Assembly: GCA_027023255.1 (NCBI GenBank)
Contig: JALVVU010000109.1
Coordinates: 1-37,818 of the forward strand
Length of the DNA: 37,818 nt
Reading direction: 5' to 3'
Source: Desulfurococcales archaeon
GTDB lineage: Archaea > Thermoproteota > Thermoprotei_A > Sulfolobales > NBVN01
Part shown: piece after piece, positions 18,225-27,196 of the stretch
Layout: every line of letters begins with the position of its first letter
Position numbering within the stretch: position 1 is the stretch's first letter
Position numbers and translations under genes: made by a program
The notes under the pieces: generated by a model
Database searches by the model: none
What the model was told of the DNA's origin: nothing
The model's input: only the letters and a program-made list of their open reading frames with translations

Positions 18225-18566
18225 ATGAGCCGGCACGGACTCCCCGCAGGAATATTGGGTACGATGTCTCTGGCTGTTGTGTTACTTGCGATGATACTGT
18301 CAATCCCTCACGCCTCGGTACAGGCTGTAAACGCTGTTAATGTCAGCAACAGTGTTAGCACCACTACCGTTACCGTTACCACGACTGAGTTCCTCACGTG
18401 CTCTCCCTACACCACTACAGTCACGAAGTTCGTTACAATGACTGAGACGGTTACTGTGATGGCGTCAAATCAAGCAACGAGGCTACTAGCTGTGGTAACG
18501 TTAGCGTTACTCGTTGCGGTCATTTTACTCGTGCTGTTACTGGCCTACAAGCGTGTTCGGAAGTAG
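18225..18566 (+). CDS. Small secreted/membrane-anchored Thr/Val-rich protein
   Basis: 113 aa; N-terminal hydrophobic signal, TTTVTVTTTEFLTCSPYTTTVTKFVTMTETVTV, C-terminal TM followed by YKRVRK. Confidence 0.65.
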   Translation: MSRHGLPAGILGTMSLAVVLLAMILSIPHASVQAVNAVNVSNSVSTTTVTVTTTEFLTCSPYTTTVTKFVTMTETVTVMASNQATRLLAVVTLALLVAVILLVLLLAYKRVRK

Positions 18567-18626
18567 TTCTTGCAATATGAGTAATACTTTTTAAGCTTAT
18601 AATACTTGTAATACTGGGTCAGCAAA

Positions 18627-19139
18627 ATGGTAGGGGAAGAGAAAGACGAGAAGGATAGGGATCGCCCCTATAGGACTAGGATATACACGATAAGGGGTCT
18701 TGACCCCGAACTCTACGAGAAATTCAGCAAGATAGCGAAGGAGATAGGCACTAACATCGGGGCATTAATGAATGAAGCAATGAAGAATGTCATAGCGTTA
18801 ATAGAGGTGGGTAAGGACGTCGGTAAGACAGGGTTAGTCATAGCGACCGCACCAATAAAAGCCGCTAAGGAGGCATCGAAGGAAATCAAGGACTTCGAAG
18901 TGATATCGGGTGTAAGTGAACTCGAGGTTAGCAAGGATGATCTCGAAGCCTTGGACAAGCCGGTAGTATTCACGAACATGAGTAAACTCGTGTTCGCAGA
19001 TGACGTAACCTGGGAGGTCATTGAGAAGAAAGTTAGAGCGATAAAGCTCGTTGATGAGGTTGTCATACCTAAGCACATACCGAAGCTCCAGCTAGTCAAG
19101 CGCTGCAGTATGGTAAAGAAGATCGTGATTAAGGAGTAG
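18627..19139 (+). CDS. Uncharacterised protein with RHH-like N-terminus
   Basis: 170 aa; RTRIYTIRGLDPELYEKFSKIAKEIGTNIGALMNEAMKNVIAL fits a ribbon-helix-helix; C-terminus has short regularly spaced V/I/L-rich strands. Confidence 0.75.
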   Translation: MVGEEKDEKDRDRPYRTRIYTIRGLDPELYEKFSKIAKEIGTNIGALMNEAMKNVIALIEVGKDVGKTGLVIATAPIKAAKEASKEIKDFEVISGVSELEVSKDDLEALDKPVVFTNMSKLVFADDVTWEVIEKKVRAIKLVDEVVIPKHIPKLQLVKRCSMVKKIVIKE

Positions 19140-19145
19140 GGTAGT

Positions 19146-19168
19146 TAAAAACGAAACACATGTTTTTA
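19146..19168. promoter_or_regulatory. Inverted repeat TAAAAAC-N9-GTTTTTA downstream of RHH-like gene
   Basis: TAAAAAC 19146-19152, GTTTTTA 19162-19168; terminator-like or promoter element. Confidence 0.35.
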
Positions 19169-19233
19169 GCTTAAACACACCTAATCTAGGGTGGTCACTG
19201 CTGTCGGTTTCGTTCTCAAGATACGCAGCGCTC

Positions 19234-19983
19234 GTGAAGAACCTTCGCGGCGTCGTGTTACTGGATCCACACGATGACCTCGCCCCCAACTTCCTTCGGT
19301 GGCTTAACCGCAGGTTCAAGTACAGGGTTCTTGGCATATCACCCCTCATGCTTAAGGAACTAAGGGGAAGGGGTCTCTCGCCGACGAGGCAGGTTAAACC
19401 ACTTCACTACCCAAGCAAGGAGCTTTCCGAGCTTGTGAAGTGCTTGAGCGGCATGCTCGGCAGCATTCCCGAGGACGTTGTTGAGTCCGCCGTGATGGCG
19501 TCAGCCTACGTGTCTCCCCTCATAGTCTTCGGGGAGCCTTCTAAGTCCGTCCTGAACCTAGCTACGCGCGTCGTTAAGACCGTGGTCAAGCTGAACAACG
19601 CGTTGCTCAAGCTACACATGAGGATAGCGGACTACAGCATACTTGACTACTACGTCAAGAACCTAGAACTGCTTGAGAGGCTCTGGAAGGGTGAGTTAAG
19701 CGGTAAGGAGTTCGTCGAGCTACGTAAGGATATGGTTGTGAAGGACTCCAAGAGGTACTGGCGCCTAACCACGCAACCGAGTAAGGGCGGGAAGAAAGGT
19801 GCTAGTAAGACCGAGGTGCTTGAGGAGCCCCAACCCTTCCTTGCGTACGTGGATCCGCTCTCATTACTGATTAGGGAGGGGAGAGGTACTGAGGTGATTA
19901 GGGACTTCAGCTTTGAGGATGTCGGTGCGGGCTTAGTCGTCGTTCCGTCAGTCACTATACCCCCGTATATCGTCGGTAAGTGA
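19234..19983 (+). CDS. Uncharacterised protein (249 aa)
   Basis: Long ORF with archaeal codon usage; family not recognised; start could lie further upstream (about 19199-19205). Confidence 0.7.
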   Translation: MKNLRGVVLLDPHDDLAPNFLRWLNRRFKYRVLGISPLMLKELRGRGLSPTRQVKPLHYPSKELSELVKCLSGMLGSIPEDVVESAVMASAYVSPLIVFGEPSKSVLNLATRVVKTVVKLNNALLKLHMRIADYSILDYYVKNLELLERLWKGELSGKEFVELRKDMVVKDSKRYWRLTTQPSKGGKKGASKTEVLEEPQPFLAYVDPLSLLIREGRGTEVIRDFSFEDVGAGLVVVPSVTIPPYIVGK

Positions 19984-20016
19984 GTAGCCAAGGAAGCGTT
20001 GAGGACGTGATGCGGT

Positions 20017-21234
20017 GTGGAGCGCCCTCAACTCGCTAGCATCTTAGTGATACTCGCCGTAAGCTTCGCGGGTACCGCCGCTTTCAGGGTTAGTATACCG
20101 GCAATATCGTTCTACGCTAGAAGCGTGCTTGAGGCGACGGCGTTAGGGGTCGGGATGCTGACCTCCGCATTCTTCTTCGCTAGGGCCCTCTCAGCCATTG
20201 CCGCAGGCAGTGTAGCAGATAAGTACGGGTTTAAGGTGTCGCTTCTAGCCGCGGTGTGCTTTGCGCTGAACGCGCTCGCCGTCCAGCTGTACGGGCTCTC
20301 AAGTAACATAGCCTGGTTCGTCGTTGTCAGGTTAATGCAGGGAGCCCTCAATGGGTTGGCGTGGGTGTCAATGCAGTACATGCTCGGTAGGTTGACCCCT
20401 AAGGACGTTCGCGGGCGTGCTTTCGCAGTTTACTTTGCTGCCGGCACATTCGGCGCCATCGCAGGCAACGCGCTATACTCGATGCTTTCCAACGCACCGC
20501 TGACTGCGTCGCTTGCGGCATCATCGCTTCTGTTCCTTGCCACATCCGCGTTGACTGTCTCGCTCTCGATCCTTGTTAGGGGCACTGAGGTGGGGGGCGG
20601 GGCTAAGGAGTCCGGGGCGCACGGAGCTACGGAGGTACAGCCTTCTCCCATGCTTGGATTGGTCGCTATAGTTCCGCTGGCGATAGTGGTTGCAGGCTCC
20701 AGCATCATTGGCTCGGTAGTTGGCGGTGACTTAACGTACGTGTACATTAAGGAGTTCCTAGGTATCCCTAAGTACGTGGTTGCGGACGCCGTTGCTGTCT
20801 CAAGCCTCGTCGCCCTCCTCGGAACCTACGCTCTTAGCTGGGTCTCAGACAAGGTGGGTGACAGGGTCTCCCTAAGGTTGTCGATATTAGTTGGGTTAGT
20901 GGGGGCATTCATGATGGCGTTACCGTCACTCCCTCTGGTAATTACTGGTAGGGCGTTAGCATCCGTAGGTGGCTCCGCGGTAATGTCCGTCAGCAGGAAG
21001 GTCGCCGTGACCTACTACGGGAAGAGAGGCGTTGCTGTCGGGGTAATAAACGCTACTGGCAATGCCGGTAAGGTTCTGGGCTCCTTAATTGCTGGGCACC
21101 TCTATGACGTGATGTCGGGTTGCGTTATCTCTGTAGGCACGCTTCCAGCCTCGTGCTTTATGTTAGCTATGGCGTCATTGCTATTAATACCGTTGCTAGC
21201 ATCCGCAACGCTACCTTCAAGCAATAAGGGCTGA
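20017..21234 (+). CDS. Major facilitator superfamily transporter
   Basis: 405 aa, about 12 TM; GSVADKYGFKVSL and SWVSDKVGDRVSLR loop motifs; GTG start. Confidence 0.92.
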   Translation: MERPQLASILVILAVSFAGTAAFRVSIPAISFYARSVLEATALGVGMLTSAFFFARALSAIAAGSVADKYGFKVSLLAAVCFALNALAVQLYGLSSNIAWFVVVRLMQGALNGLAWVSMQYMLGRLTPKDVRGRAFAVYFAAGTFGAIAGNALYSMLSNAPLTASLAASSLLFLATSALTVSLSILVRGTEVGGGAKESGAHGATEVQPSPMLGLVAIVPLAIVVAGSSIIGSVVGGDLTYVYIKEFLGIPKYVVADAVAVSSLVALLGTYALSWVSDKVGDRVSLRLSILVGLVGAFMMALPSLPLVITGRALASVGGSAVMSVSRKVAVTYYGKRGVAVGVINATGNAGKVLGSLIAGHLYDVMSGCVISVGTLPASCFMLAMASLLLIPLLASATLPSSNKG

Positions 21235-21297
21235 GGGGGAGCTCATTATTTGGTGTAGTATTAAAGGTTACCCTCCCAATATTTACGGTCGAGGGGA

Positions 21298-22554
21298 TTG
21301 CGGCGAGGGGCACTGAGGCTAAGGAGGCTGCGGAGGATTAGGGAGTGGCGCGTTGATATCTCTGAAGAGGTTAGGAAGGACTTTAAGGAGGGTGCATTCT
21401 CGCTTATTCTCTGTAATCTTGGCGACTACATATCCGGTTTCTTCCTGCAGGTTTTCTCCCCGATAATTCAGTCAGCACCTATCCTTATCGCGTTGCTTCC
21501 TGCGGCAAGTGACGCTAGGGGGGACGTGTATTCTAGCTATGGGTCTAGGTTAGGTACGTTGCTTCACTTAGGTCTCGCCAAGAAGATGATTAGAGAGGAG
21601 TTAACGGCATTAGTAACGATATTAATAAGCATTAACTTCTGGGTTGGGGCGATGACCGCTACTGTTGCCTGGGTCGTTAGCGCTGAGGCAGGCATCGAAC
21701 CGACTGCAACGATATTCACCGCCATGGCGTCGGCTGTTTTCTCCGCCGCATTCATGATTCCCGCGACAACGTGGCTTGCCTTCACAGCCTTTAAGAGAGG
21801 TCTGGATCCAGATAACCTTGTCGCGCCGATAGCGACTCTCTTTGGGGACATGATAACGGTCCCGACAATAATAGCTAGTTACGGGATAGCCACTAAACTA
21901 CCTCCGCACCTTAGGGTAGTAATGATCGCTACGCTCCTTAGCCTCGCAGTAATCATGACAGCGTCCGTCGCCGCTAAGTATAAGCGTAAAGGAATGTACG
22001 TTAGGGCATGGAGGATCATAAAGCAGAACCTGCCCGTCATAATGTTATCGACGTCGTTCAGCATGGCTGCAGGCGTAATCCTGCTGGTGAATATCGAAAC
22101 AATAATTCAGGGGTTGGGGATCCTCGCAGTAATCCCCGCGTTCCTAGAGGACGGGGGAGCCATAGCATGCAGGTTTTCGGCGAGACTCTCAACCTCCCTA
22201 CACTTGGGTAAGATACATGCTGAAGTCATCCCAAGGAATAGGTGGGTTATCTCGCAATTCATAGTCAACGCGATTCACGCGGTAATGATCTTCGGGGCGC
22301 TAGGTGTCTTCGGTTACGCAATTGCGCTTTGGAGAGGCGCGACACCCGTGTGGGGATTCAAGGTATTCACTACGGTGCTACTTGCTGGGTTGATGCTCAC
22401 CGCAATAATATCGGTGCTGACGTACTACGCAGCAATAGCGTCCTTCAAGGCCGGTATAGACCCAGATAACGTCCTAGCACCCATACTCACCAGCCTCGCC
22501 GACATCATAGGCACGTCCAGCCTCGCAACCGTTCTACTCCTAATGATACATTAA
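21298..22554 (+). CDS. MgtE/SLC41-like divalent cation transporter with internal duplication, no CBS domain
   Basis: 418 aa; repeats FKRGLDPDNLVAPIATLFGD and FKAGIDPDNVLAPILTSLAD; paired LGTLLHLG / STSLHLG segments. Start codon (TTG) uncertain. Confidence 0.88.
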   Translation: MRRGALRLRRLRRIREWRVDISEEVRKDFKEGAFSLILCNLGDYISGFFLQVFSPIIQSAPILIALLPAASDARGDVYSSYGSRLGTLLHLGLAKKMIREELTALVTILISINFWVGAMTATVAWVVSAEAGIEPTATIFTAMASAVFSAAFMIPATTWLAFTAFKRGLDPDNLVAPIATLFGDMITVPTIIASYGIATKLPPHLRVVMIATLLSLAVIMTASVAAKYKRKGMYVRAWRIIKQNLPVIMLSTSFSMAAGVILLVNIETIIQGLGILAVIPAFLEDGGAIACRFSARLSTSLHLGKIHAEVIPRNRWVISQFIVNAIHAVMIFGALGVFGYAIALWRGATPVWGFKVFTTVLLAGLMLTAIISVLTYYAAIASFKAGIDPDNVLAPILTSLADIIGTSSLATVLLLMIH

Positions 22555-22649
22555 ATCACCCAACATCTTTAAGCCGCATCAAGGATACTTTCGTGTTATT
22601 GCACGTAATCCTTATTAATTTCTGTGCTATAACACAAAATGGTGGGAAC

Positions 22650-22940
22650 ATGCCCGGATGGGGATGGAGAGGAGGATGGAGAGGACCCTGGCCCGGGAAC
22701 GGCCCCTTCAGCTACCTACCGCCATGGCTAAGGCCTGGATGGGTATTCGGCAGAGGCGCGTGCTGGTGGCTCTTCGGGTACCCGTGGGGCGCTAGGTTGT
22801 GGTACTGGAGATACTGGGGATGGCCTGGATGGGGCTGGGGATGGAGATGGCTATGGAGCTACCACACCGCTAACCCGGTAACCTACACGTACTACCCGCC
22901 AGCGTGGTGGGTAACGTACTGGGGAGTCCCACCTTACTGA
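22650..22940 (+). CDS. Trp/Gly/Pro/Tyr-rich small protein (96 aa)
   Basis: MPGWGWRGGWRGPWPGNGPF...; 21 Trp in 96 residues; in frame with the longer ORF-track call but MPGW is the better start. Confidence 0.75.
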   Translation: MPGWGWRGGWRGPWPGNGPFSYLPPWLRPGWVFGRGACWWLFGYPWGARLWYWRYWGWPGWGWGWRWLWSYHTANPVTYTYYPPAWWVTYWGVPPY

Positions 22941-22979
22941 ACACAGTACAAAACAAACAGAAATCAGGAGGTGATAATC

Positions 22980-23393
22980 ATGAGTTACGGCTACGGTTAC
23001 GGATGGGGATGGAGACGCTGGTGGAGATGGAGGGCATGGCAGTATGGCCCACCCTACGGCCCACCAGGGCCTTGGTGGGCTGAGAGACCTCCGGAGTCCG
23101 AGAACGTAGAGAAGGAAACCCAAAGCAGGGAGGACGTAACGCAGAGAGGCTACCGGTACGGCCCGCCATACCCGCCACCCTACTATCCGCCACCATGGTG
23201 GTCAGCGCCGCCAGCACCCTACCCATACCCCTACGGACCTCCAGCACCTCAGAGCCCTGAGGAAGAGCTAGCGATGCTGGAAGAGTACAAGAAGGAGCTT
23301 GAGGCTAGCTTAAAGGATCTGCAGGACGAGCTGAGAAGCGTTGAGGAACGCATTGAGGAGTTAAAGAGGCTCATTAAGGAGAAGGGAGGTTGA
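22980..23393 (+). CDS. Trp/Tyr/Pro-rich protein with C-terminal coiled coil (DUF5320-like)
   Basis: MSYGYGYGWGWRRWWRWRAW...SPEEELAMLEEYKKELEASLKDLQDELRSVEERIEELKRLIKEKGG; SD AGGAGGTG just upstream of ATG 22980. Confidence 0.82.
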   Translation: MSYGYGYGWGWRRWWRWRAWQYGPPYGPPGPWWAERPPESENVEKETQSREDVTQRGYRYGPPYPPPYYPPPWWSAPPAPYPYPYGPPAPQSPEEELAMLEEYKKELEASLKDLQDELRSVEERIEELKRLIKEKGG

Positions 23394-23453
23394 ACCCCTA
23401 ACTTAAAGTGTTTTTCCACATAGCGCTTTTCGCACCAGTAAAATTCTCTCGCC

Positions 23454-24065
23454 CTACTTGAGTGTGTTCACGGCAATAGTGATTGTTACGGCCGCTACCG
23501 CAGGTACCGCTAGTTCATCATCAACGGATCTCCTACAAAGCCATTCCGCTATGGTTGACGTTGTCGCGGTGAGTAAGGCAATTAGTACCGGTAAGCCTAC
23601 CGCTAGGCATGATGCTGTCCCAGCCAGAAACATGGCTGTGGCCCCAGCGAGGGTTTTTCGAGGGGCCAGAGGGAGCTTAGGTCCGCCCACCGCCTTACCA
23701 ACTATCGCTGCCGCGGCATCCCCGAAGGCTGAAACCATGACTGACGCGGCGGCATGTATGGGTGGGAGTAGCGCGACTAGGAGTAACGTTATTCCCCAGA
23801 AGTACGTGGCTCCTCGGAAGTGCTTCCCCTTAATCTCCTCATCACGAGCCATCATTACGTAGGTATGGTACGCTATGGGGACCTTGAACCTCGTGTTTAC
23901 CCTTAAGCTTACTTCATGGAGTAAGTATAGGGTGAAGAAGAACGCCGCTATGGGGACTGAGACTAGCTTCCCGCCCCAAACGACTACGGGAATCGCCATG
24001 ACCCCCGGTATTATGTGGATAGACTTCCTCTTCACTTCCCGCACGACCTCATCCCATCTACTCAC
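23454..24065 (-). CDS. Dolichol kinase / phosphatidate cytidylyltransferase-like membrane protein
   Basis: KRKSIHIIPGVMAIP; SAFGDAAAAIVGKAVGG...RKTLAGATAMFLAG motifs. Proposed GTG start at 24065 overlapping the upstream TGA by 4 nt (GTGA). Confidence 0.82.
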   Translation of the reverse strand: MSRWDEVVREVKRKSIHIIPGVMAIPVVVWGGKLVSVPIAAFFFTLYLLHEVSLRVNTRFKVPIAYHTYVMMARDEEIKGKHFRGATYFWGITLLLVALLPPIHAAASVMVSAFGDAAAAIVGKAVGGPKLPLAPRKTLAGATAMFLAGTASCLAVGLPVLIALLTATTSTIAEWLCRRSVDDELAVPAVAAVTITIAVNTLK

Positions 24066-24922
24066 GGCAAGCACCCCGCGATGAAGGCCAGTAGGCCTGC
24101 CAGGAGCGGTAACTTCAGGATTCGAGTTGCTCTCCACGCATTACGTACAGGGTTAGACAGCATCATAACCGAAGCAATGAACACGGGCACGTCAACGCCG
24201 AGGGAAGCGAACGCGGAGTATGCGACCGTGTTCGAGCAGTACCCAATGATCGCTGGCAACGGGCTTATCGCGACGAGCATGTAAAGCACTACCGTCCCCC
24301 AAAGTACTGCCGCGCCGACCCCCAAGCTCGATGCAATGGTCCGTATACTGTACTTGGAGTCACCGCTCACATCCTCAACACCCTTATAGAGCTCCCTCCC
24401 GAGAATTACCAGGAAAGCGTACACGCCCGGCATTAACGAGTACGCAGGATTAGGTGCGACAATACCGCCGTAAATAATGACGAGGAGTGAAAGGAACGCT
24501 ATCACCACATTACCCGGGAGCCCTAACCTCTTCAACCTCCACGAGTAAACATAGAGGAGTAGGGCAGCAACCAGCGCTACGAGGAAGCACTTCAAAGAAG
24601 CGAATAACGCCATAACCAACCCTGCGAGCGTTAGCGAAGCCCAAGCATTCCTCGCCTCAACCAATGAAATCCTGCCTGAAGGTATCGGGCGCCATGGCTT
24701 ACTCACGGTGTCCGGCCCGACATCAAAGTAATCGTTTATCACGTTCCCCGCAGCACCTATCAACGCTGCCGATAACGCAAGGAGCAACGCCTCCAGCAAG
24801 TCATGCCCGCCGGACACGAAGTACCCTGTTAGGGCGCCCACACCGATAACTACGGAGTTCCCTGGCCTGACGATCTCTACCCATGCACGTACTTTCTTGA
24901 GACCCTCGCGTGGAGTCATCAA
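24062..24922 (-). CDS. UbiA-family prenyltransferase, probable DGGGP synthase (archaeal lipid biosynthesis)
   Basis: 286 aa; NVINDYFDVGPDTVSKPWRPIPSGRIS and GRELYKGVEDVSGDSKYSIRTIAS motifs. Confidence 0.9.
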   Translation of the reverse strand: MMTPREGLKKVRAWVEIVRPGNSVVIGVGALTGYFVSGGHDLLEALLLALSAALIGAAGNVINDYFDVGPDTVSKPWRPIPSGRISLVEARNAWASLTLAGLVMALFASLKCFLVALVAALLLYVYSWRLKRLGLPGNVVIAFLSLLVIIYGGIVAPNPAYSLMPGVYAFLVILGRELYKGVEDVSGDSKYSIRTIASSLGVGAAVLWGTVVLYMLVAISPLPAIIGYCSNTVAYSAFASLGVDVPVFIASVMMLSNPVRNAWRATRILKLPLLAGLLAFIAGCLP

Positions 24923-25018
24923 TGACTTACGGCGTGCTGGAATTAAAGCTTGTTGCCGGTAGTGAAGGCCTAATTCACACTAGTGTTGATTTTCATAATC
25001 TTCTAAGGTAACTAAGGT

Positions 25019-25030
25019 AATGACGTCATT
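25019..25030. promoter_or_regulatory. Perfect 12-bp palindrome AATGACGTCATT in intergenic region
   Basis: Read directly; between DUF72 and UbiA genes. Confidence 0.35.
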
Positions 25031-25157
25031 GATGCAGCTAATTAATGCAAAGAGAACATAGCAAGTTAGCTAGGCGGGAGCCTTAAATAAGGCTTCCTGC
25101 CACTACCTCGATAGCCTAGCCATAATGGCGTTAATTTTAACAACTTCCTAGCCTAAG

Positions 25158-25916
25158 CTACCCTAGCTTAAACCCGTACCCTGTCAGTTTAAGCATGAAT
25201 CTTCGGGCGTTCTCAAGCATGTCGTGATCATTGTTGAAGAACACGTAGGCCTTCTCAATACTCAGCTCACTTAAAACTGAGGCCACCTCATCTAGTTCCT
25301 CGTCGGTATAGTAGTGGGCGTACCAGAATTCCCGACCATGCATGCGTACGTAAGCCGCCGGCCCGGATGACCGTACGTATGTTGCCTGCGGTGAATCAAC
25401 ACTAACGTATGTTACTCCAAGCGAAGCGCAGAAATCTACCCACTCGTCACTAAACCATGACTCATCCCTGAACTCTATGGCTATGCGCCATTCCCCAACG
25501 TCCTTGACTGCTTCCTTGAGGAAGGACGTGAGTCTGGTGATGAAGGGTTTCGTGGGTCTTGCCCTAGGCGGTAGTTGGAGGAGGTAGAAATCCACGTACT
25601 TGTCTAAGGGCTTCATAGTTCTTAGGAAGGCTCTCCAGGGCTTTAATGCCCGCTCATTGAGTAGGTGGACATGAGTCACTAGCCTAGTTACCTTCACCGC
25701 CCACCTCATTCTGCCCTTGGTGAGGCGCTCTGTCTTATTTGCCCATGACTTAACCTGATTAGGGAATGGGAATCTGTAGAAGCTCGCGTTGAGTTCAACC
25801 GCGTTTAGGTTAGAGTGCTTAGCGTACCAGTCGAAGCCATCGGGATTCCAGTCATACATCCACCCGCTGGTGCCGACGTATGCCGTAGGCGTGGGCACCA
25901 CGCTCCTTATTCGCAT
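25158..25916 (-). CDS. DUF72 domain-containing protein (YecE-like)
   Basis: AYVGTSGWMYDWNPDGFDWYAKHSNLNAVELNASFYRFP; RWAIEFRDESWF; YVRMHG. ATG at 25916 overlaps the end of the PadR gene. Confidence 0.93.
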   Translation of the reverse strand: MRIRSVVPTPTAYVGTSGWMYDWNPDGFDWYAKHSNLNAVELNASFYRFPFPNQVKSWANKTERLTKGRMRWAVKVTRLVTHVHLLNERALKPWRAFLRTMKPLDKYVDFYLLQLPPRARPTKPFITRLTSFLKEAVKDVGEWRIAIEFRDESWFSDEWVDFCASLGVTYVSVDSPQATYVRSSGPAAYVRMHGREFWYAHYYTDEELDEVASVLSELSIEKAYVFFNNDHDMLENARRFMLKLTGYGFKLG

Positions 25917-26413
25917 TTGAGTCCGCTTTCCTTCATCGCTTTCCTGAGTATTTCCGAGCATTCTGCTAGTGCTTTACCCAGTATTTCTTTCTGCTCGTCA
26001 CTTAACGTGCTGAGGGACTTCATGATTGTTCCTAAGCACTTCATGAGTTCCATACCGCCTAACTCAGTGAATTGACGGACGGCCGATGCTTTAAGCAAGA
26101 CATCCCTTAATTCGTCCATGTGCTTCTTAAGGTATTCCTTGCCTCTTTCCGTGAGGCTGTAGACACGTACGGCCTTCCTACCCTTCCCACGGGATTCCTC
26201 GATTACCTTAATTAGGCCTTCCTCCCGCATGACCTTGAGTAGAGGGTAGAGCGACCCTGGGCTCGGTGAGTTGACGCCGAATAACTCGCCTATGCTCTTC
26301 ATTAGCCCATATCCGTGCATTGGCTGCTTCTCTAAGTAATGCAGTACGAGTAGCCTCAGCCTCTCGACCTCGATAGGTGACTTCCTTTCTGGCGCCAACC
26401 TATCGACCGACAT
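25907..26413 (-). CDS. PadR-family transcriptional regulator
   Basis: 168 aa; LLVLHYLEKQPMHGYGLMKSIGELFGVNSPSPGSLYPLLKVMREEGLIK...YSLTERGKEYL. Confidence 0.94.
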   Translation of the reverse strand: MSVDRLAPERKSPIEVERLRLLVLHYLEKQPMHGYGLMKSIGELFGVNSPSPGSLYPLLKVMREEGLIKVIEESRGKGRKAVRVYSLTERGKEYLKKHMDELRDVLLKASAVRQFTELGGMELMKCLGTIMKSLSTLSDEQKEILGKALAECSEILRKAMKESGLKCE

Positions 26414-26489
26414 AAGTCTTTTACTAGCTAGCTTAAGTGCGTTGCTGTTAGCACTGGTACCGGGTTGAAGAGAAATTGGCGTGTTAGTG

Positions 26490-26501
26490 AAAAATATTTT
26501 T
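26490..26501 (+). promoter_or_regulatory. Likely TATA-box region for the Mrp operon (AAAAATATTTTT)
   Basis: 12-bp AT palindrome about 38-49 nt before the first mrp start, between divergent PadR and mrpF. Confidence 0.45.
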
Positions 26502-26538
26502 AGTTATTCCTTACTCTACACTTCATGGTGTCCTTTGA

Positions 26539-26817
26539 GTGGAGGGTTTTGTGAGCCTAGCGCTCTCCTGCCTGATCCCCCTGTACATCGTCGCAATAGT
26601 CCTGTACGCTGTTAGGGTGTTAAAGGGCCCTACGGTGTCGGATAGGGTTTTGGCTGTGGACGCCTTGGGCTTTGACCTGGCGGCGTTCCTTACGATTCTT
26701 TCCGTGCTGTTTAGAGCACCCATAATGGTGACGACCGCGTTAGTACTGGCGCTCTGGATCTACGCCCTAGACATCTACGTAGCAAAGTACCTGGAGTCTA
26801 AGGAGATGGGTGATTGA
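26539..26817 (+). CDS. mrpF: Mrp/Mnh complex subunit F
   Basis: 92 aa; RVLKGPTVSDRVLAVDALG motif, 3 TM. Confidence 0.9.
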   Translation: MEGFVSLALSCLIPLYIVAIVLYAVRVLKGPTVSDRVLAVDALGFDLAAFLTILSVLFRAPIMVTTALVLALWIYALDIYVAKYLESKEMGD

Positions 26818-27196
26818 AATGTTATGGGAGACCGTGTGCTCGGTGGCCGGCCTCATACTCGTGGCGATAGGTGCTTTCTGTGACATAGCGGCAGCCATAG
26901 GGATTAACAGGTTCCCGAATTTCTTTGTTAGGCTCCATGCCGCCACCGTTGGGGCCATAGGTGGTGCTGTGGTACCGGCTTTCGGTGCCGGCCTAATAGC
27001 TCTAGGGTCGCCCGAGTTAGGGAATTACAGGTTCTTCGTTGCCGGCGTTTCCTTCACTACAGGATTAATGATAATGATTTTAGGGCAGGCAGGCGCTCAC
27101 GCATTAGCTAGAGCCACGCTGAAGGCTAAGGCAGCACCTCTTGAGCCATGCGTACATAACGCGTTAAGGAGGAGGGAAGAGGTGAGGGGTGAATGA
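26810..27196 (+). CDS. mrpG: Mrp/Mnh complex subunit G
   Basis: 128 aa; GINRFPNFFVRLHAAT motif. Confidence 0.92.
   Translation: MIEMLWETVCSVAGLILVAIGAFCDIAAAIGINRFPNFFVRLHAATVGAIGGAVVPAFGAGLIALGSPELGNYRFFVAGVSFTTGLMIMILGQAGAHALARATLKAKAAPLEPCVHNALRRREEVRGE

Noticed and set aside
26524-26553. Mini-ORF MVSFEWRVL before mrpF as a leader peptide
   Set aside because: Nine codons only, no attenuator-like structure or regulatory codons.
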